Notes under the pieces: generated by a model
Seen by the model: the letters and a program-made list of their open reading frames with translations, nothing else
What the model was told of the DNA's origin: nothing
Database searches by the model: none
In this document: in pieces, positions 46,372 to 55,584 of the stretch
Position numbering within the stretch: position 1 is the stretch's first letter
Layout of the letters: each line of letters opens with the position of its first letter
Assembly (NCBI RefSeq): GCF_014196765.1
Contig: NZ_JACIEE010000002.1
Span: 248,001-312,000 of the forward strand
Length of the DNA: 64,000 nucleotides
Origin: Mycoplana azooxidifex
GTDB taxonomy: Bacteria > Pseudomonadota > Alphaproteobacteria > Rhizobiales > Rhizobiaceae
Direction: 5' to 3'
Program-made: the position numbers and the translations under genes

Positions 46372-47124
46372 ATGCGGGACGATATGACGGTGCAGGAACC
46401 GGGACAGGGCGGCGGCCAGGATTGCAGCGCCGAAATCGCCGGCCTGGAAACCCAGTTCGACATCGTCCGCTTCCTGCGGCGGACGGGCGAAGCGTTTTCG
46501 CTGAAGCATTTCATCGCGTTCTCGCTGCCCGGCTTCGAGGCGGAAAAGCTGTCGCCGCATTCGATCGTCAGCAACTGGCCTTCGGAACTGATGTCCAGGT
46601 ACGACGCGCTGAACATGATCCGCCGCAGCCCCAGCATCCGCAAGCTGCGGGCGACGACGGTATCCTTCTCCTACGACCTGATGGCCTGGATCGCCGAGGC
46701 TACCCCGTCCGAGAAGCCGCTTGCCGAGTTTTCCGAAATGCTTCAACGGCATGGGCTGCGGATGGGGCACTTCTTTCCGGTGCACGATGCGCTCGGCAAT
46801 CGCGGCGCCGTGGTCTGGAGCGGCGAGGGGGGCGACCTGAGCTTCGACAGCCGGCTGCTGTTGCAGATGATCTCCATCCAGGTGTTCAACCGGCTCGCCG
46901 AGATCGGCGCGGCCTGGAAGGCCGGGCAGGTCATGCTGACCGATCGCGAGATCGAGTGCCTGAGCTGGACGGCCGCCGGCAAGACCAGCCTGGAGATTGC
47001 CGAGATCCTCGGCCTGTCGGAGCATACCGTCAACCACTACCTCAACCAGGTCACCCGCAAGCTCGAGGCGGTCAATCGCACCCAGGCCGTGGTCAAGGCG
47101 ATTCGTCGCGGCCTGATCAGCTGA
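46372..47124 (+). CDS. LuxR-type transcriptional regulator with autoinducer-binding-like domain (second of a pair)
   Basis: A 250-residue paralogue of the preceding gene, nearly identical to it over the HTH (LTDREIECLSWTAAGKTSLE, LGLSEHTVNHYLN). The sensory part carries the same pattern of changes: NWPSELMSRYD with Trp 69 kept, Leu 73 for Tyr, Ser 86 in SPSI for the Asp of DPV, and Tyr 101 for the second Trp. The two may form heterodimers or see the same non-AHL ligand; this is inference. The ATG at 46372 follows GGAG; an in-frame ATG at 46384 is possible. mrp follows after 75 bases. Confidence 0.88.
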   Translation: MRDDMTVQEPGQGGGQDCSAEIAGLETQFDIVRFLRRTGEAFSLKHFIAFSLPGFEAEKLSPHSIVSNWPSELMSRYDALNMIRRSPSIRKLRATTVSFSYDLMAWIAEATPSEKPLAEFSEMLQRHGLRMGHFFPVHDALGNRGAVVWSGEGGDLSFDSRLLLQMISIQVFNRLAEIGAAWKAGQVMLTDREIECLSWTAAGKTSLEIAEILGLSEHTVNHYLNQVTRKLEAVNRTQAVVKAIRRGLIS

Positions 47125-47199
47125 TTGCCGGTTCGAAAACCGTTCCGCTTCGACGCCGAATGCGCTATCAACGCGCCAATTCATTCTGGCGAGGCAGGC

Positions 47200-48402
47200 A
47201 TGAGCGACATTTCCAAGGACCAGGTACTGGAGAAGCTGCGGACGGTTCGCGGCCCGGACATGGAAGGCAACATCGTCGATCTCGGGCTGGTGTCGGATGT
47301 CTTCATCTCCGACAGCAAGGTCTATTTCTCCATCACCGTGCCGGCCGAACGCGCCAAGGAGCTTGATCCCATGCGCGCGGCGGCCGAGCGGGTGGTCAAG
47401 GACATTCCCGGCGTCACGGCGGCCATGGTGGCACTGACGGCCGACAAGAAGGCGGGCACGGGCGGCGCGCCGGTGTCGCGGCCGCAGCCGCCGCAGCAAT
47501 CCGCACAGCCGTCCGGCGGTCATGCCCACGCCGGTCACGCCCACGCCGGACACGCCCATCCCGCCCCCGGCCAGCAGGCGCCGCGCGCCAAGATCGGCGT
47601 TCCGGGCGTCGAGGCGATCATCGCGGTCGCCTCCGGCAAGGGCGGCGTCGGCAAGTCGACCACCGCGGTCAACCTGGCGCTGGCGCTGAAGGCCAACGGC
47701 TTGCGGGTCGGCATTCTCGATGCCGACATCTACGGCCCCTCCATGCCCCGGCTCCTGAAGATTTCCGGACGCCCCCAGCAGATCGAAAACCGCATCATCA
47801 AGCCGATGGAGAACTACGGCGTCAAGGTCATGTCCATGGGCTTCCTCGTCGACGAGGAGGTGGCGATGATCTGGCGCGGCCCGATGATCCAGTCGGCGCT
47901 GATGCAGATGCTGCGCGAGGTCGCCTGGGGAGATCTCGACGTCCTCGTCGTCGACATGCCGCCGGGAACGGGCGATGCGCAGCTGACGATGGCCCAGCAG
48001 GTGCCGCTCGCCGGCGCCGTCATCGTCTCCACGCCGCAGGATCTGGCCCTGATCGACGCCCGCAAGGGGTTGAACATGTTCAACAAGGTCGAGGTGCCGG
48101 TGCTCGGCATCGTCGAGAACATGAGCTATTTCATCGCGCCCGATACCGGCAATCGCTACGATATCTTCGGCCATGGCGGGGCGCGCAGGGAAGCCGAGAA
48201 GATCGGCGTGCCGTTCCTCGGCGAAGTGCCGCTGACGATCGACATCCGCGAAACCTCGGACGCCGGAACGCCCGTCGTTGTCTCCAATCCGGAAGGGGCC
48301 GCAGCCAAGGTCTATCGCGAGATCGCCACGCGCGCCTGGGCCGAACTGAAGGCGAAGCAGGCGGCCGGCGGCCGGGGAGCGCCTTCGATCGTCTTCGAGT
48401 GA
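47200..48402 (+). CDS. mrp: Mrp/ApbC-type iron-sulfur carrier P-loop ATPase with a His-rich linker
   Basis: Carrier that helps load [4Fe-4S] clusters onto apoproteins. The 400 residues start with a DUF59/MIP18-like domain (about 1-85, VRGPDMEGNIVDLGLVSDVF). A Gln/Pro/His linker (about 95-130) with the repeat GHAHAGHAHAGHAH follows, then the ParA/Mrp ATPase domain (IAVASGKGGVGKSTTAVNLA, GILDADIYGPSMPRL, VVDMPPGTGDAQLTM). The usual CxxC cluster ligands near the C-terminus of other Mrp proteins are not evident here; MSYF replaces the MSYFxCPxC form. The ATG at 47200 follows GAGGCAGG. Confidence 0.94.
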   Translation: MSDISKDQVLEKLRTVRGPDMEGNIVDLGLVSDVFISDSKVYFSITVPAERAKELDPMRAAAERVVKDIPGVTAAMVALTADKKAGTGGAPVSRPQPPQQSAQPSGGHAHAGHAHAGHAHPAPGQQAPRAKIGVPGVEAIIAVASGKGGVGKSTTAVNLALALKANGLRVGILDADIYGPSMPRLLKISGRPQQIENRIIKPMENYGVKVMSMGFLVDEEVAMIWRGPMIQSALMQMLREVAWGDLDVLVVDMPPGTGDAQLTMAQQVPLAGAVIVSTPQDLALIDARKGLNMFNKVEVPVLGIVENMSYFIAPDTGNRYDIFGHGGARREAEKIGVPFLGEVPLTIDIRETSDAGTPVVVSNPEGAAAKVYREIATRAWAELKAKQAAGGRGAPSIVFE

Positions 48403-48414
48403 GGTTGCGCCTGA

Positions 48415-48515
48415 AGCATGTCGCGCAAAAGTGCGCAGCGGTTTTGTGACGACGACATGCGCAAAATCAAAGGTCTAAAGCACGGGAGCGAATCTGAAAG
48501 ATTGCGACGTGCTTT
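48415..48515. repeat. two-hairpin intergenic repeat (RIME-like), copy 2
   Basis: Same two-hairpin layout as 40111-40213. The first 48 bases agree except for about four changes (GCATGTCG, CGCAAAA, TTTTG, CGACATGC), and the second hairpin (AAAGCACG with CGTGCTTT) keeps compensating changes in its stem. It starts 12 bases after the mrp stop, in the same position relative to the upstream gene as copy 1. Confidence 0.8.
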
Positions 48516-48664
48516 TGCCGTCGGGTGACGGAAAAGTGACCGGGCTTGATTTTGATGCCGCACCGCGCAATATGCGCTTCCGCTCAGCTGTCTTGGGCGG
48601 GCGCGGGTGCGTCGAACCTGACAAGACAAAGGTGTGCGTTGGTCTTCCCCGGAGCCACTCGCAA

Positions 48665-49648
48665 GTGTTGACCGTCTATCGATCCAACGGGGAAGCTTTG
48701 CTTCTTGTCCCCGAAATGTTGGCAGATTCGGCCTCCATCCCCAACGGCGTCGTATGGATCGACCTGCTGCGCCCGACGCACGAGGAAGACGCTTACGTCG
48801 AGAAATATCTCGGCATCGACGTGCCGACCAAGGACGAGTTGAAGGACATCGAGCCTTCCAGCCGGCTCTACATGCAGGACGGCACGGTCTACATGACCGC
48901 CTCGCTCGTCTACAAGGCCGACAGCGACCAGCCGGAACTGACCGACGTCGCCTTCATCCTGGCGGACCATTGCCTGCTGACGATCCGCTACGCCGAGCCC
49001 CGGTCCTTCGACCTGTTCAAGGCGGCGATGCCGCGCATCACCGGCGGCTGCCCCTCGGGCACCATGCTGCTTGCGCGCCTGCTCGAAACCGTCGTCGATC
49101 GGACCGCGGAGGTTCTCGAGGCGTCCGTCGCCAGAGCCGACAAGCTGTCGCTCGAAGTGTTCGGCGACAGGCGGCACCTGACAAAGCGCCAGCCGCGCTA
49201 CCTGGAAGACAGGCTGGTCGCCGTATCCGCGCTCCACCGGCTGGTGGCAAAGACGCGCGACAGCCTCATGTCGATGTCGCGGCTGATGACGTTCCTCTAC
49301 GCCGCTCCGGCCCTTCAGCCGGATCGCGAAAGCCGCGAACTGTGCCGTACCGTCTCGCGCGACATCCAGTCCTTGTCCGAGCATGCGAGCTTCATTTCGA
49401 GCAACATCTCGTTCCTTCTGGATGCCTCGCTCGGCCTGATCAACCTGGAGCAGAACCAGATCATCAAGATCTTCTCGATCGCATCCGTGGCGCTGCTGCC
49501 GCCAACGCTGATCGCCTCGATCTATGGCATGAACTTCGAGTTCATGCCCGAGCTTCACTCCCCCTACGCCTATCCGCTGTCGCTCGGCGCGATGGTCGCC
49601 TCGGCTGTGATACCGTTTATCTTCTTCCGCTGGAAAGGCTGGCTCTAG
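48665..49648 (+). CDS. corA: CorA-family magnesium/divalent cation transporter
   Basis: Homopentameric inner-membrane magnesium channel. The 327-residue product has a large soluble N-terminal part (VVWIDLLRPTHEEDAYVEKY, LKDIEPSSRLYMQDGTVYMT) and two C-terminal membrane segments, with the signature YGMNFEFMPE between them. The start is uncertain: GTG 48665 or the adjacent TTG 48668 (encoding LTVYRS) fit the family, while the frame upstream is intergenic repeat DNA. kup follows within 20 bases, so corA and kup probably form one cation-transport operon. Confidence 0.93.
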   Translation: MLTVYRSNGEALLLVPEMLADSASIPNGVVWIDLLRPTHEEDAYVEKYLGIDVPTKDELKDIEPSSRLYMQDGTVYMTASLVYKADSDQPELTDVAFILADHCLLTIRYAEPRSFDLFKAAMPRITGGCPSGTMLLARLLETVVDRTAEVLEASVARADKLSLEVFGDRRHLTKRQPRYLEDRLVAVSALHRLVAKTRDSLMSMSRLMTFLYAAPALQPDRESRELCRTVSRDIQSLSEHASFISSNISFLLDASLGLINLEQNQIIKIFSIASVALLPPTLIASIYGMNFEFMPELHSPYAYPLSLGAMVASAVIPFIFFRWKGWL

Positions 49649-49663
49649 GGCCTGTTGACCACC

Positions 49664-51565
49664 ATGCCCCATACCGAAGCACCTGCCGCAGCCGGACACA
49701 GTCGCGCGCGCACTCTCCTGGTCCTGGCGATCGGGTCCGTCGGCGTCGTCTATGGCGATATCGGCACGAGCCCGCTCTACGCCTTTCGCGAAGCCTTGCG
49801 TCCGATTTCCGCCGACGGCGTCACCTGGGACGAGGTCGTGGGCCTCATCTCGCTGGTGATCTGGACGCTGACGATCATCGTCACCCTGAAATACGTGCTG
49901 TTCCTGCTGCGGGCCGACAACCAGGGCGAGGGCGGCACGCTGTCGCTTCTGGCGTTGCTGATGAAGTCCGCCAACGGCCACAAGGCCATCCTGTTCTTCA
50001 TGGGGCTGGCGGGTGCCGCCCTCTTCATCGGCGATGCGATGATCACGCCGGCGCTGTCGGTTCTGTCTGCCGTGGAAGGATTGAAGCTCGTCACGCCCTC
50101 CTTCGAGGAGTATGTCGTCCCGATATCCGTCGTCATCCTCGTCGTGCTGTTCGCCGTCCAGTCCTGGGGAACGGCGGCGGTATCGAAGTTCTTCGGCCCG
50201 ATCACCATACTCTGGTTCCTCGTCATGGCGGTGGCCGGTGCCGTCCACCTGGGCGACGACCTCAGCATCCTGCTCGCCTTCAATCCCCTCTATGCGGTCA
50301 ATTTCCTCTATCAGGACGGCTATCTCGGTTTCGTCGTCCTCGGCGCGGTCTTCCTGACGGTGACCGGCGCCGAGGCGCTCTATGCCGATCTCGGCCATTT
50401 CGGCCGCAGGCCGATCCAGTGGGCCTGGTTCTGTCTGGTGTTCCCGGCGCTGACGCTGAACTACCTGGGGCAGGGCGCGCTCGTGCTGAAGCATCCCGAG
50501 GCGATCGGCAATCCGTTCTTCCTGCTGTTTCCGCAGTGGGCGCTGCTGCCCGCCGTGATCCTCGCGACCGCGGCCACGATCATCGCCAGCCAGGCGGTCA
50601 TCACCGGTGCCTTCTCGATCACGAGGCAGGCGATCCACCTCGGCTTCCTGCCGCGCATGGAGATCTTCCACACCTCCGAGACGCAGACCGGCCAGATCTA
50701 CCTGCCGGCGGTCAACGCCATCCTGCTCTTCGGCGTCATGCTGCTCGTCTTCGTCTTCGCCTCGTCGGAAGGGCTCGCCACCGCCTACGGCATCTCGGTC
50801 ACCGGCGCCATGGTGGTGACCACCGTGCTCGCCTTCGAGTTCCTGCGCATGCGCTGGCGCTGGAAGCCGATCACGGCGACGATGGTGCTGCTGCCGCTGC
50901 TGCTTCTCGAACTGACGTTCCTGGGCGCCAACCTCTTGAAGATCCACGACGGCGGCTATGTTCCCATCCTGATCGCGGCGACCTGCATGATCATGATGTG
51001 GACCTGGGTGCGCGGAACAGCCCTGCTGCGCGAGAAGACGCGGCACATCGAGGTGCCGCTGGAATCCTTCGTGAAGTCGATCGAGAAGAAGAGCGCCCAC
51101 GCCCCCGTCTCGGTCTCCGGCACGGCGATCTTCCTGACCAGCGATCCCGATTCGGCGCCGGCGGCCCTGTTGCACAACATCAAGCACAACCGCGTCCTGC
51201 ACGAGCAGAACTACATCCTGACGATCACCTCGACGAACACGCCCAAGGTGCCACCGGCCGAGCGCTGCAGCATGGAGCGGATCTCCGACCGTTTCGCCCG
51301 CATCCAGGTCCGCTTCGGCTTCATGGAGACGCAGAACGTGTCCCAGGCGCTGGGGCTGTTTCGAAAGTCGGGCGTGAAGTTCGACATCATGACGACCTCG
51401 TTCTACCTCGGCCGGCGCAAGCTCGTTCCGGACCACCACTCCGGCATGCCGCACTGGCAGGACCGCCTCTACATCGCCATGGCCAACGCGGCCGTCGACC
51501 CCTCCGACTACTTCCGCCTGCCGACCAACCGCGTCGTGGAACTCGGATCCCAGGTCATCATCTGA
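49664..51565 (+). CDS. kup: Kup-type potassium:proton symporter
   Basis: Inner-membrane potassium uptake protein of the KUP/HAK family. The 633 residues contain the hallmark [62 protein letters not shown] and NYLGQGAL, with about twelve membrane segments and a soluble C-terminal part. The ATG at 49664 is used; an in-frame TTG at 49655 sits closer to the weak AGGG ribosome site. Rhizobia usually have more than one Kup; which one this is cannot be said. It directly follows corA. Confidence 0.95.
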   Translation: MPHTEAPAAAGHSRARTLLVLAIGSVGVVYGDIGTSPLYAFREALRPISADGVTWDEVVGLISLVIWTLTIIVTLKYVLFLLRADNQGEGGTLSLLALLMKSANGHKAILFFMGLAGAALFIGDAMITPALSVLSAVEGLKLVTPSFEEYVVPISVVILVVLFAVQSWGTAAVSKFFGPITILWFLVMAVAGAVHLGDDLSILLAFNPLYAVNFLYQDGYLGFVVLGAVFLTVTGAEALYADLGHFGRRPIQWAWFCLVFPALTLNYLGQGALVLKHPEAIGNPFFLLFPQWALLPAVILATAATIIASQAVITGAFSITRQAIHLGFLPRMEIFHTSETQTGQIYLPAVNAILLFGVMLLVFVFASSEGLATAYGISVTGAMVVTTVLAFEFLRMRWRWKPITATMVLLPLLLLELTFLGANLLKIHDGGYVPILIAATCMIMMWTWVRGTALLREKTRHIEVPLESFVKSIEKKSAHAPVSVSGTAIFLTSDPDSAPAALLHNIKHNRVLHEQNYILTITSTNTPKVPPAERCSMERISDRFARIQVRFGFMETQNVSQALGLFRKSGVKFDIMTTSFYLGRRKLVPDHHSGMPHWQDRLYIAMANAAVDPSDYFRLPTNRVVELGSQVII

Positions 51566-51875
51566 AGCGGCAATCATCATCGGAAGCCGGCCGCCGTCCG
51601 GGGGCTTGGCTGCTGCCGGCAGCTCCGCTCGCGAAGACGTGATCGCGGCCGGTGCCGGCATATGCATTCCTGCTTAAGAGGACGCGCTCCGTTAACCGTC
51701 CATCAAGGTTAATTCTTCATTCTCGGTCAACGAACAGGCCGAAATCATTCCGCGTCGCCGGGGTGGGCTTCAGCAAATATTCGCCAGCAGGTGCAGCGCC
51801 GTCCCGGCCGTTCGGGGCGACGATCCCGCTCGGCCGCGTTGTCGGAGTGTAACGTTGCGTAAGAGTTGCGTTGGA
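51566..51875. other. intergenic region between kup and the cell-wall hydrolase gene
   Basis: A 310-base gap. It contains imperfect GC-rich repeats but no clear terminator after kup. An AT-richer stretch around 51685-51720 carries GTTAACC and GGTTAA facing each other 13 bases apart, probably promoter DNA for the hydrolase. No gene was recognised. Confidence 0.45.
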
Positions 51876-53075
51876 ATGATGAGAGAGGTTCTGTCGCCGG
51901 CCCTGTCGCGAGCCCTGGCGCCGGTCCTGGCGCGCAAAGGCTGGCGCGCGCCGCTTGCTCTCGGGGTCGCCCTGTTTTCCGTCTCCGCCTTCGATGTCGG
52001 GCATGCCGACCTGGCCACCTTCGTCTCCGGCGTCAACCGCAAGGGCGGCAACCAGCAACTGGTCATGACCCGCGCACCGGCCGGCGCCATCCATGCGGTC
52101 GACATTGCCTTCAATGATCCGATCACGACGGGCGCGCTCGCCGGCGGCGCCGGGCTGGAGCTGCCGGGCGGCGGTGAGGCCTCGCTCCTCAACGCCCGCA
52201 AGGGGCAGGGCGGCACCCCCGACGAGGACCGCGTCACCCGGGACCGGAAGAAGGGGCGAATCGTCGCCGTCACCCCCGTGACGCCGCCGAAGGCGTTCTC
52301 CGCCGGCTCCGTGCTCGACCGGCAGGCGTCGCTGATGATCGATCCCGACTTCGACGTCAGCGAACGCATGCAGTTCGTCTCGCCGAAGATCCGCGGCAAG
52401 GAGATCCAGATCGCCACCGCCTTCTACCGCAAGAAGCCTGTGACCGCCGATCCGGGCGTGCCGGCGATGCTGGCCGGCCTCGTCAACAACGACCGGGCCG
52501 ACATCCTGGCGACCGCCTATGCGCCGCCGGAGCCCGACTACGCGCGCGTCTCGCCGTTCGATTCGATCCTGGCCGGCAGGAACGCCGACCAGGGCCGCTT
52601 CATTCCCGAGATCGCCCCCGAGGATCACGCCTGGGCGGCGACGGTGCTGCCGGCGACGGTCTTTTCAGCGGCGGAACAGAAGTGCCTGGCGACCGGCATC
52701 TATTTCGAGTCGAGGGGCGAAAGCCTCAAGGGCCAGGCGGCCGTCGCCCAGGTCATCCTCAACCGCGTGCGCAACCCCGCCTATCCGGGCACGATATGCG
52801 GCGTCGTCTACCAGGGAGAAAAGCTGCGCACCGGTTGCCAGTTCTCCTTCACCTGCGACCGCATCCCCGATCTCGTGCTGGCGCCCTGGCACTGGAAGAC
52901 CGCCAAGGAGATCGCCATGGCGGTGACCGCCGGCAAGATCTGGCTGCCGGAAGTCGGCTCCTCCACCCACTACCACGCCACCTATGTCAGGCCGAACTGG
53001 GGGCCGACGATGAAGCGCGTCGCCAAGATCGGCAAGCACATCTTCTACCGGACCTACGGCGGCGGCTGGATCTGA
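51876..53075 (+). CDS. cell wall hydrolase, SleB/Hydrolase_2 family
   Basis: Predicted peptidoglycan-cleaving enzyme (lytic transglycosylase-like fold of spore cortex enzyme SleB). The 399 residues have an N-terminal hydrophobic segment (about 22-44), which is a signal peptide or anchor. A long low-conservation region follows, then the catalytic domain from about 270: IYFESRGESLKGQAAVAQVI (catalytic Glu region), LNRVRNPAYPGTICGVVYQG, CQFSFTCDR and STHYHATYVRPNW. The start is one of two adjacent ATG codons at 51876/51879. A TTG at 51855 also opens the frame. Confidence 0.9.
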   Translation: MMREVLSPALSRALAPVLARKGWRAPLALGVALFSVSAFDVGHADLATFVSGVNRKGGNQQLVMTRAPAGAIHAVDIAFNDPITTGALAGGAGLELPGGGEASLLNARKGQGGTPDEDRVTRDRKKGRIVAVTPVTPPKAFSAGSVLDRQASLMIDPDFDVSERMQFVSPKIRGKEIQIATAFYRKKPVTADPGVPAMLAGLVNNDRADILATAYAPPEPDYARVSPFDSILAGRNADQGRFIPEIAPEDHAWAATVLPATVFSAAEQKCLATGIYFESRGESLKGQAAVAQVILNRVRNPAYPGTICGVVYQGEKLRTGCQFSFTCDRIPDLVLAPWHWKTAKEIAMAVTAGKIWLPEVGSSTHYHATYVRPNWGPTMKRVAKIGKHIFYRTYGGGWI

Positions 53076-53165
53076 GACGACCCGCCCTGTGGCCGGGGCC
53101 GCGACAAGTCGTAGCGCGGCGCGTGATTCCCCGGCCGTCATCTGCCGGGAATCGTGGAGAAGCTG

Positions 53166-53177
53166 TCAAATATTTGA
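53166..53177. promoter_or_regulatory. palindrome upstream of the atp promoter
   Basis: TCAAATATTTGA is a perfect 12-base palindrome, 43 bases upstream of the -35 element of the F0 operon, in DNA that is much more AT-rich than its surroundings. A regulator site is plausible but no known consensus is matched. Confidence 0.35.
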
Positions 53178-53220
53178 TATTGTTAGGTTAATTTCGCGCT
53201 GGTCAAAGCTTTCCCCCGCC

Positions 53221-53249
53221 TTGACTATGCAAGCCCCTAAAACTATGTT
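53221..53249 (+). promoter_or_regulatory. sigma-70-type promoter of the F0 ATP synthase operon
   Basis: TTGACT (53221-53226), 17 bases, then TATGTT (53244-53249), about 100 bases before the atpI start. The element lies in the AT-rich part of the 273-base gap after the hydrolase gene. Confidence 0.75.
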
Positions 53250-53348
53250 GCGCCCGACTTCAATCGGGCCTGAAGCTGGCTTAAAACCTAGCCGTGATTA
53301 TGACCGCAATAGGGCGCATGCGTCCGGGCGGAGCGGGAGGAAAGCGCC

Positions 53349-53729
53349 ATGAAGGGCAGCCGCAAGGAAAGTCTGGAAGAACGTCTGCAGCGTCTCGACG
53401 CCGAACTCGCAAAGAGGCGCACTGAGGACAACGCAGACGATGTCGCCGAAGAGAAGGCAGCCGAAAGCCGAAAGGGCTATGCGGCCGCCATGAAGCTCTC
53501 CAGCGAATTCGTGGCCGCGATCATCGTCGGCGCGCTTCTGGGCTATCTTGTGGACCGGTTTGCCGGTACGGCTCCCTGGGGGATGATCGTGCTTCTGTTG
53601 CTCGGCTTCTGCGCCGGCGTGCTGAATGTGATGCGGTCGGCTGGCATGGTGGCATCTCCCCATCCCGTCGACCGGATGGCCGGCAGGGATGCTGCCGGCA
53701 AGACGAATACGAACAAGGACGGCGCCTGA
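53349..53729 (+). CDS. atpI: ATP synthase accessory protein AtpI
   Basis: Small membrane protein that helps assemble the c-ring and may carry magnesium. The 126 residues have a charged N-terminal coiled coil ([16 protein letters not shown]) and two membrane segments (about 52-70 and 76-98) with [18 protein letters not shown] and [18 protein letters not shown]. It is first in the F0 operon, 61 bases before atpB, the usual alphaproteobacterial position. Confidence 0.93.
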   Translation: MKGSRKESLEERLQRLDAELAKRRTEDNADDVAEEKAAESRKGYAAAMKLSSEFVAAIIVGALLGYLVDRFAGTAPWGMIVLLLLGFCAGVLNVMRSAGMVASPHPVDRMAGRDAAGKTNTNKDGA

Positions 53730-53790
53730 GCGCTGTCTAATTGTGACGAATACCCCGTCCGGTGGGCGGCAAACGAGAGAGAAAAAAGCG

Positions 53791-54543
53791 GTGGCAAACG
53801 ATCCGACCCATCAGTTTCTGGTCAACAAGATTGTTCCGATCGAGATTGGCGGAATCGATTTCTCGTTCACCAACGCTTCCCTGTTCATGGTCGCATCCGC
53901 CGCGGTCGCCTCGGGCTTCCTCTACCTGACCACCTCGCAGCGCGGCATCATTCCAAGCCGCCTGCAGTCGGTCTCCGAAATGTCCTACGAATTCATTGCC
54001 TCGATGCTGCGCGAAGGCGCCGGCAGCAGCGGCATGAAGTTCTTCCCGATGGTCTTCTCGCTGTTCATGTTCATCCTGACGGCGAACCTGCTCGGCATGA
54101 TGCCGTATTTCTTCACGGTCACCAGCCAGATCATCGTCACCTTTGCGCTGGCGCTGTTCGTCATCGGCACGGTCGTCCTCTACGGTTTCTACAAACACGG
54201 CTTCGGCTTCCTCAAGCTGTTCGTGCCGCACGGCGTTCCAGGCGCCCTTCTTCCGCTCGTCGTCGCGATCGAGATCATCTCGTTCCTGTCGCGTCCGATC
54301 AGCCTCTCCGTCCGTCTCTTCGCCAACATGCTGGCGGGGCACATCACGCTCAAGGTGTTCGCAGGCTTCGTCGCCTCGCTCGGAACCCTCGGCGCGCTGG
54401 GCATCGGCGGCGCGATCCTGCCCCTCATCATGACGGTCGCCTTGACCGGTCTCGAGTTCCTCGTGGCATTCCTGCAGGCCTATGTCTTTGCGGTACTGAC
54501 GTGCATGTACCTCAATGACGCGATCCACCCGGGCAGCCACTAA
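53791..54543 (+). CDS. atpB: ATP synthase F0 subunit a
   Basis: Proton-channel subunit of F0 in the inner membrane. The 250 residues start at GTG 53791 ([16 protein letters not shown]). They include five to six membrane segments and the essential Arg in [18 protein letters not shown], with the later stretch [20 protein letters not shown]. The ribosome site is the weak GAGAGA. It is followed by atpE after 65 bases. Confidence 0.98.
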   Translation: MANDPTHQFLVNKIVPIEIGGIDFSFTNASLFMVASAAVASGFLYLTTSQRGIIPSRLQSVSEMSYEFIASMLREGAGSSGMKFFPMVFSLFMFILTANLLGMMPYFFTVTSQIIVTFALALFVIGTVVLYGFYKHGFGFLKLFVPHGVPGALLPLVVAIEIISFLSRPISLSVRLFANMLAGHITLKVFAGFVASLGTLGALGIGGAILPLIMTVALTGLEFLVAFLQAYVFAVLTCMYLNDAIHPGSH

Positions 54544-54608
54544 GGATAAAGTCGTTGGTGCGTTCCGCACCAGTCCAAGCCGCAACAACCCATTCGAAGG
54601 AGTTCATC

Positions 54609-54836
54609 ATGGAAGCGGAAGCAGCAAAGTACATCGGCGCAGGTCTCGCATGCTTTGGCATGGCCGGCACGGCCCTCGGCCTCGGCAACATCTTCGGCAA
54701 CTACCTCGCCGGCGCACTGCGCAACCCGTCTGCTGCTGACGGTCAGTTCGGCCGCCTCGTATTCGGCTTCGCCGTTACGGAAGCTCTGGGCATCTTCTCG
54801 CTGCTCATCGCTCTGCTGCTGCTCTTCGCCGTCTGA
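54609..54836 (+). CDS. atpE: ATP synthase F0 subunit c
   Basis: Ring-forming, proton-binding proteolipid. The 75 residues form two membrane helices joined by the polar loop [12 protein letters not shown]; the proton-binding carboxylate is Glu 58 ([12 protein letters not shown]). The ATG is preceded by AAGGAG at good spacing, the strongest ribosome site in the operon, fitting the need for many c subunits. A perfect 12-bp hairpin follows the stop codon. Confidence 0.99.
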   Translation: MEAEAAKYIGAGLACFGMAGTALGLGNIFGNYLAGALRNPSAADGQFGRLVFGFAVTEALGIFSLLIALLLLFAV

Positions 54837-54851
54837 TACGGCTCGAAGACC

Positions 54852-54884
54852 GGACCACGGCTCTCTTCTCAGGAGCCGTGGTCC
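54852..54884 (+). promoter_or_regulatory. intercistronic hairpin between atpE and atpF'
   Basis: GGACCACGGCTC (54852-54863) and GAGCCGTGGTCC (54873-54884) form a perfect 12-bp stem with a nine-base loop, 15 bases after the atpE stop. Only a weak T content follows (GCTTGATATTTGAG). It could act as a partial terminator or as a 3' stabiliser for atpIBE mRNA, raising c-subunit output relative to b'. Confidence 0.65.
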
Positions 54885-54915
54885 GCTTGATATTTGAGTG
54901 CACCTGGAGGTGAGC

Positions 54916-55572
54916 ATGTCTGCGACCGCGGCCAAGGCCGAGTCCATCCCATTCAAGATCGCTCAGGCCGAGACCCCGACGGAGACGCACGATGCCGCTC
55001 CGGCAGGTGATGCGCACGGCGCCGTTCCGGCTGGCGAACTGCACACCGAAACGGGGGTCGCGCATGGCGAAGAGCATGGAAGCGGCGTCTTCCCGCCCTT
55101 CGACGCCTCGACCTTCCCTTCCCAGCTCCTGTGGCTGGCGATTACCTTCGGTATCTTCTACCTGGTCATGTCCAGGATCATCGTGCCGCGCATCGGCTCG
55201 ATCCTCGAGACGCGCCATGACCGCATCGCGCAGGATCTCGACGAGGCATCGCGCCTGAAGGCCGAGGCCGACAATGCGATCTCGACCTATGAAAAGGAAC
55301 TGGCGGACGCCCGCGCCAAGGGCAACGTCATCGCCACCGAGGCACGCGAAGCCGCCAAGGCCAAGGCCGACGCGGAGCGCCTGAAGAACGAGGAAAGCCT
55401 CAACGGCAAGATCGCCGCCGCCGAGACCCGCATCGCCGGGATCAAGGACAAGGCACTCGCCGACGTCGGCGCGATCGCCGAGGAAACCGCAGCCGCCGTC
55501 GTCGAACAACTGATCGGCGGCAAGACCACCAAGGCCGAGATTTCGGCTGCGGTGAAGGCCGCGGCGAAGTAA
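54916..55572 (+). CDS. atpF': ATP synthase F0 subunit b'
   Basis: One half of the peripheral stalk heterodimer found in alphaproteobacteria. The 218 residues have an Ala/His/Glu-rich extension of about 60 residues ([17 protein letters not shown]), one membrane segment ([20 protein letters not shown], about 71-90) and a long charged coiled coil ([20 protein letters not shown]). The ATG at 54916 follows GGAGG. It lies 12 bases before atpF. Confidence 0.96.
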   Translation: MSATAAKAESIPFKIAQAETPTETHDAAPAGDAHGAVPAGELHTETGVAHGEEHGSGVFPPFDASTFPSQLLWLAITFGIFYLVMSRIIVPRIGSILETRHDRIAQDLDEASRLKAEADNAISTYEKELADARAKGNVIATEAREAAKAKADAERLKNEESLNGKIAAAETRIAGIKDKALADVGAIAEETAAAVVEQLIGGKTTKAEISAAVKAAAK

Positions 55573-55584
55573 GGAGCGACGACC

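Noticed and set aside
47520..47566. Short tandem repeats considered as a CRISPR-like or minisatellite locus
   Set aside because: They lie in frame within mrp and encode the His-Ala-Gly linker; there are only about three units and no spacers.
48584..51667. A very long open frame (about 1,000 codons) antisense to corA and kup
   Set aside because: Its product is Arg/His/Gln/Asp-rich low-complexity sequence with no domains, and it mirrors the codon pattern of kup. It is a by-product of high GC at third positions.
53124..53153. Hairpin GATTCCCCGGC/GCCGGGAATC after the cell-wall hydrolase gene, considered as a terminator
   Set aside because: The stem has a bulge and there is no T-run. It may still reduce read-through, but the evidence is too weak to list.
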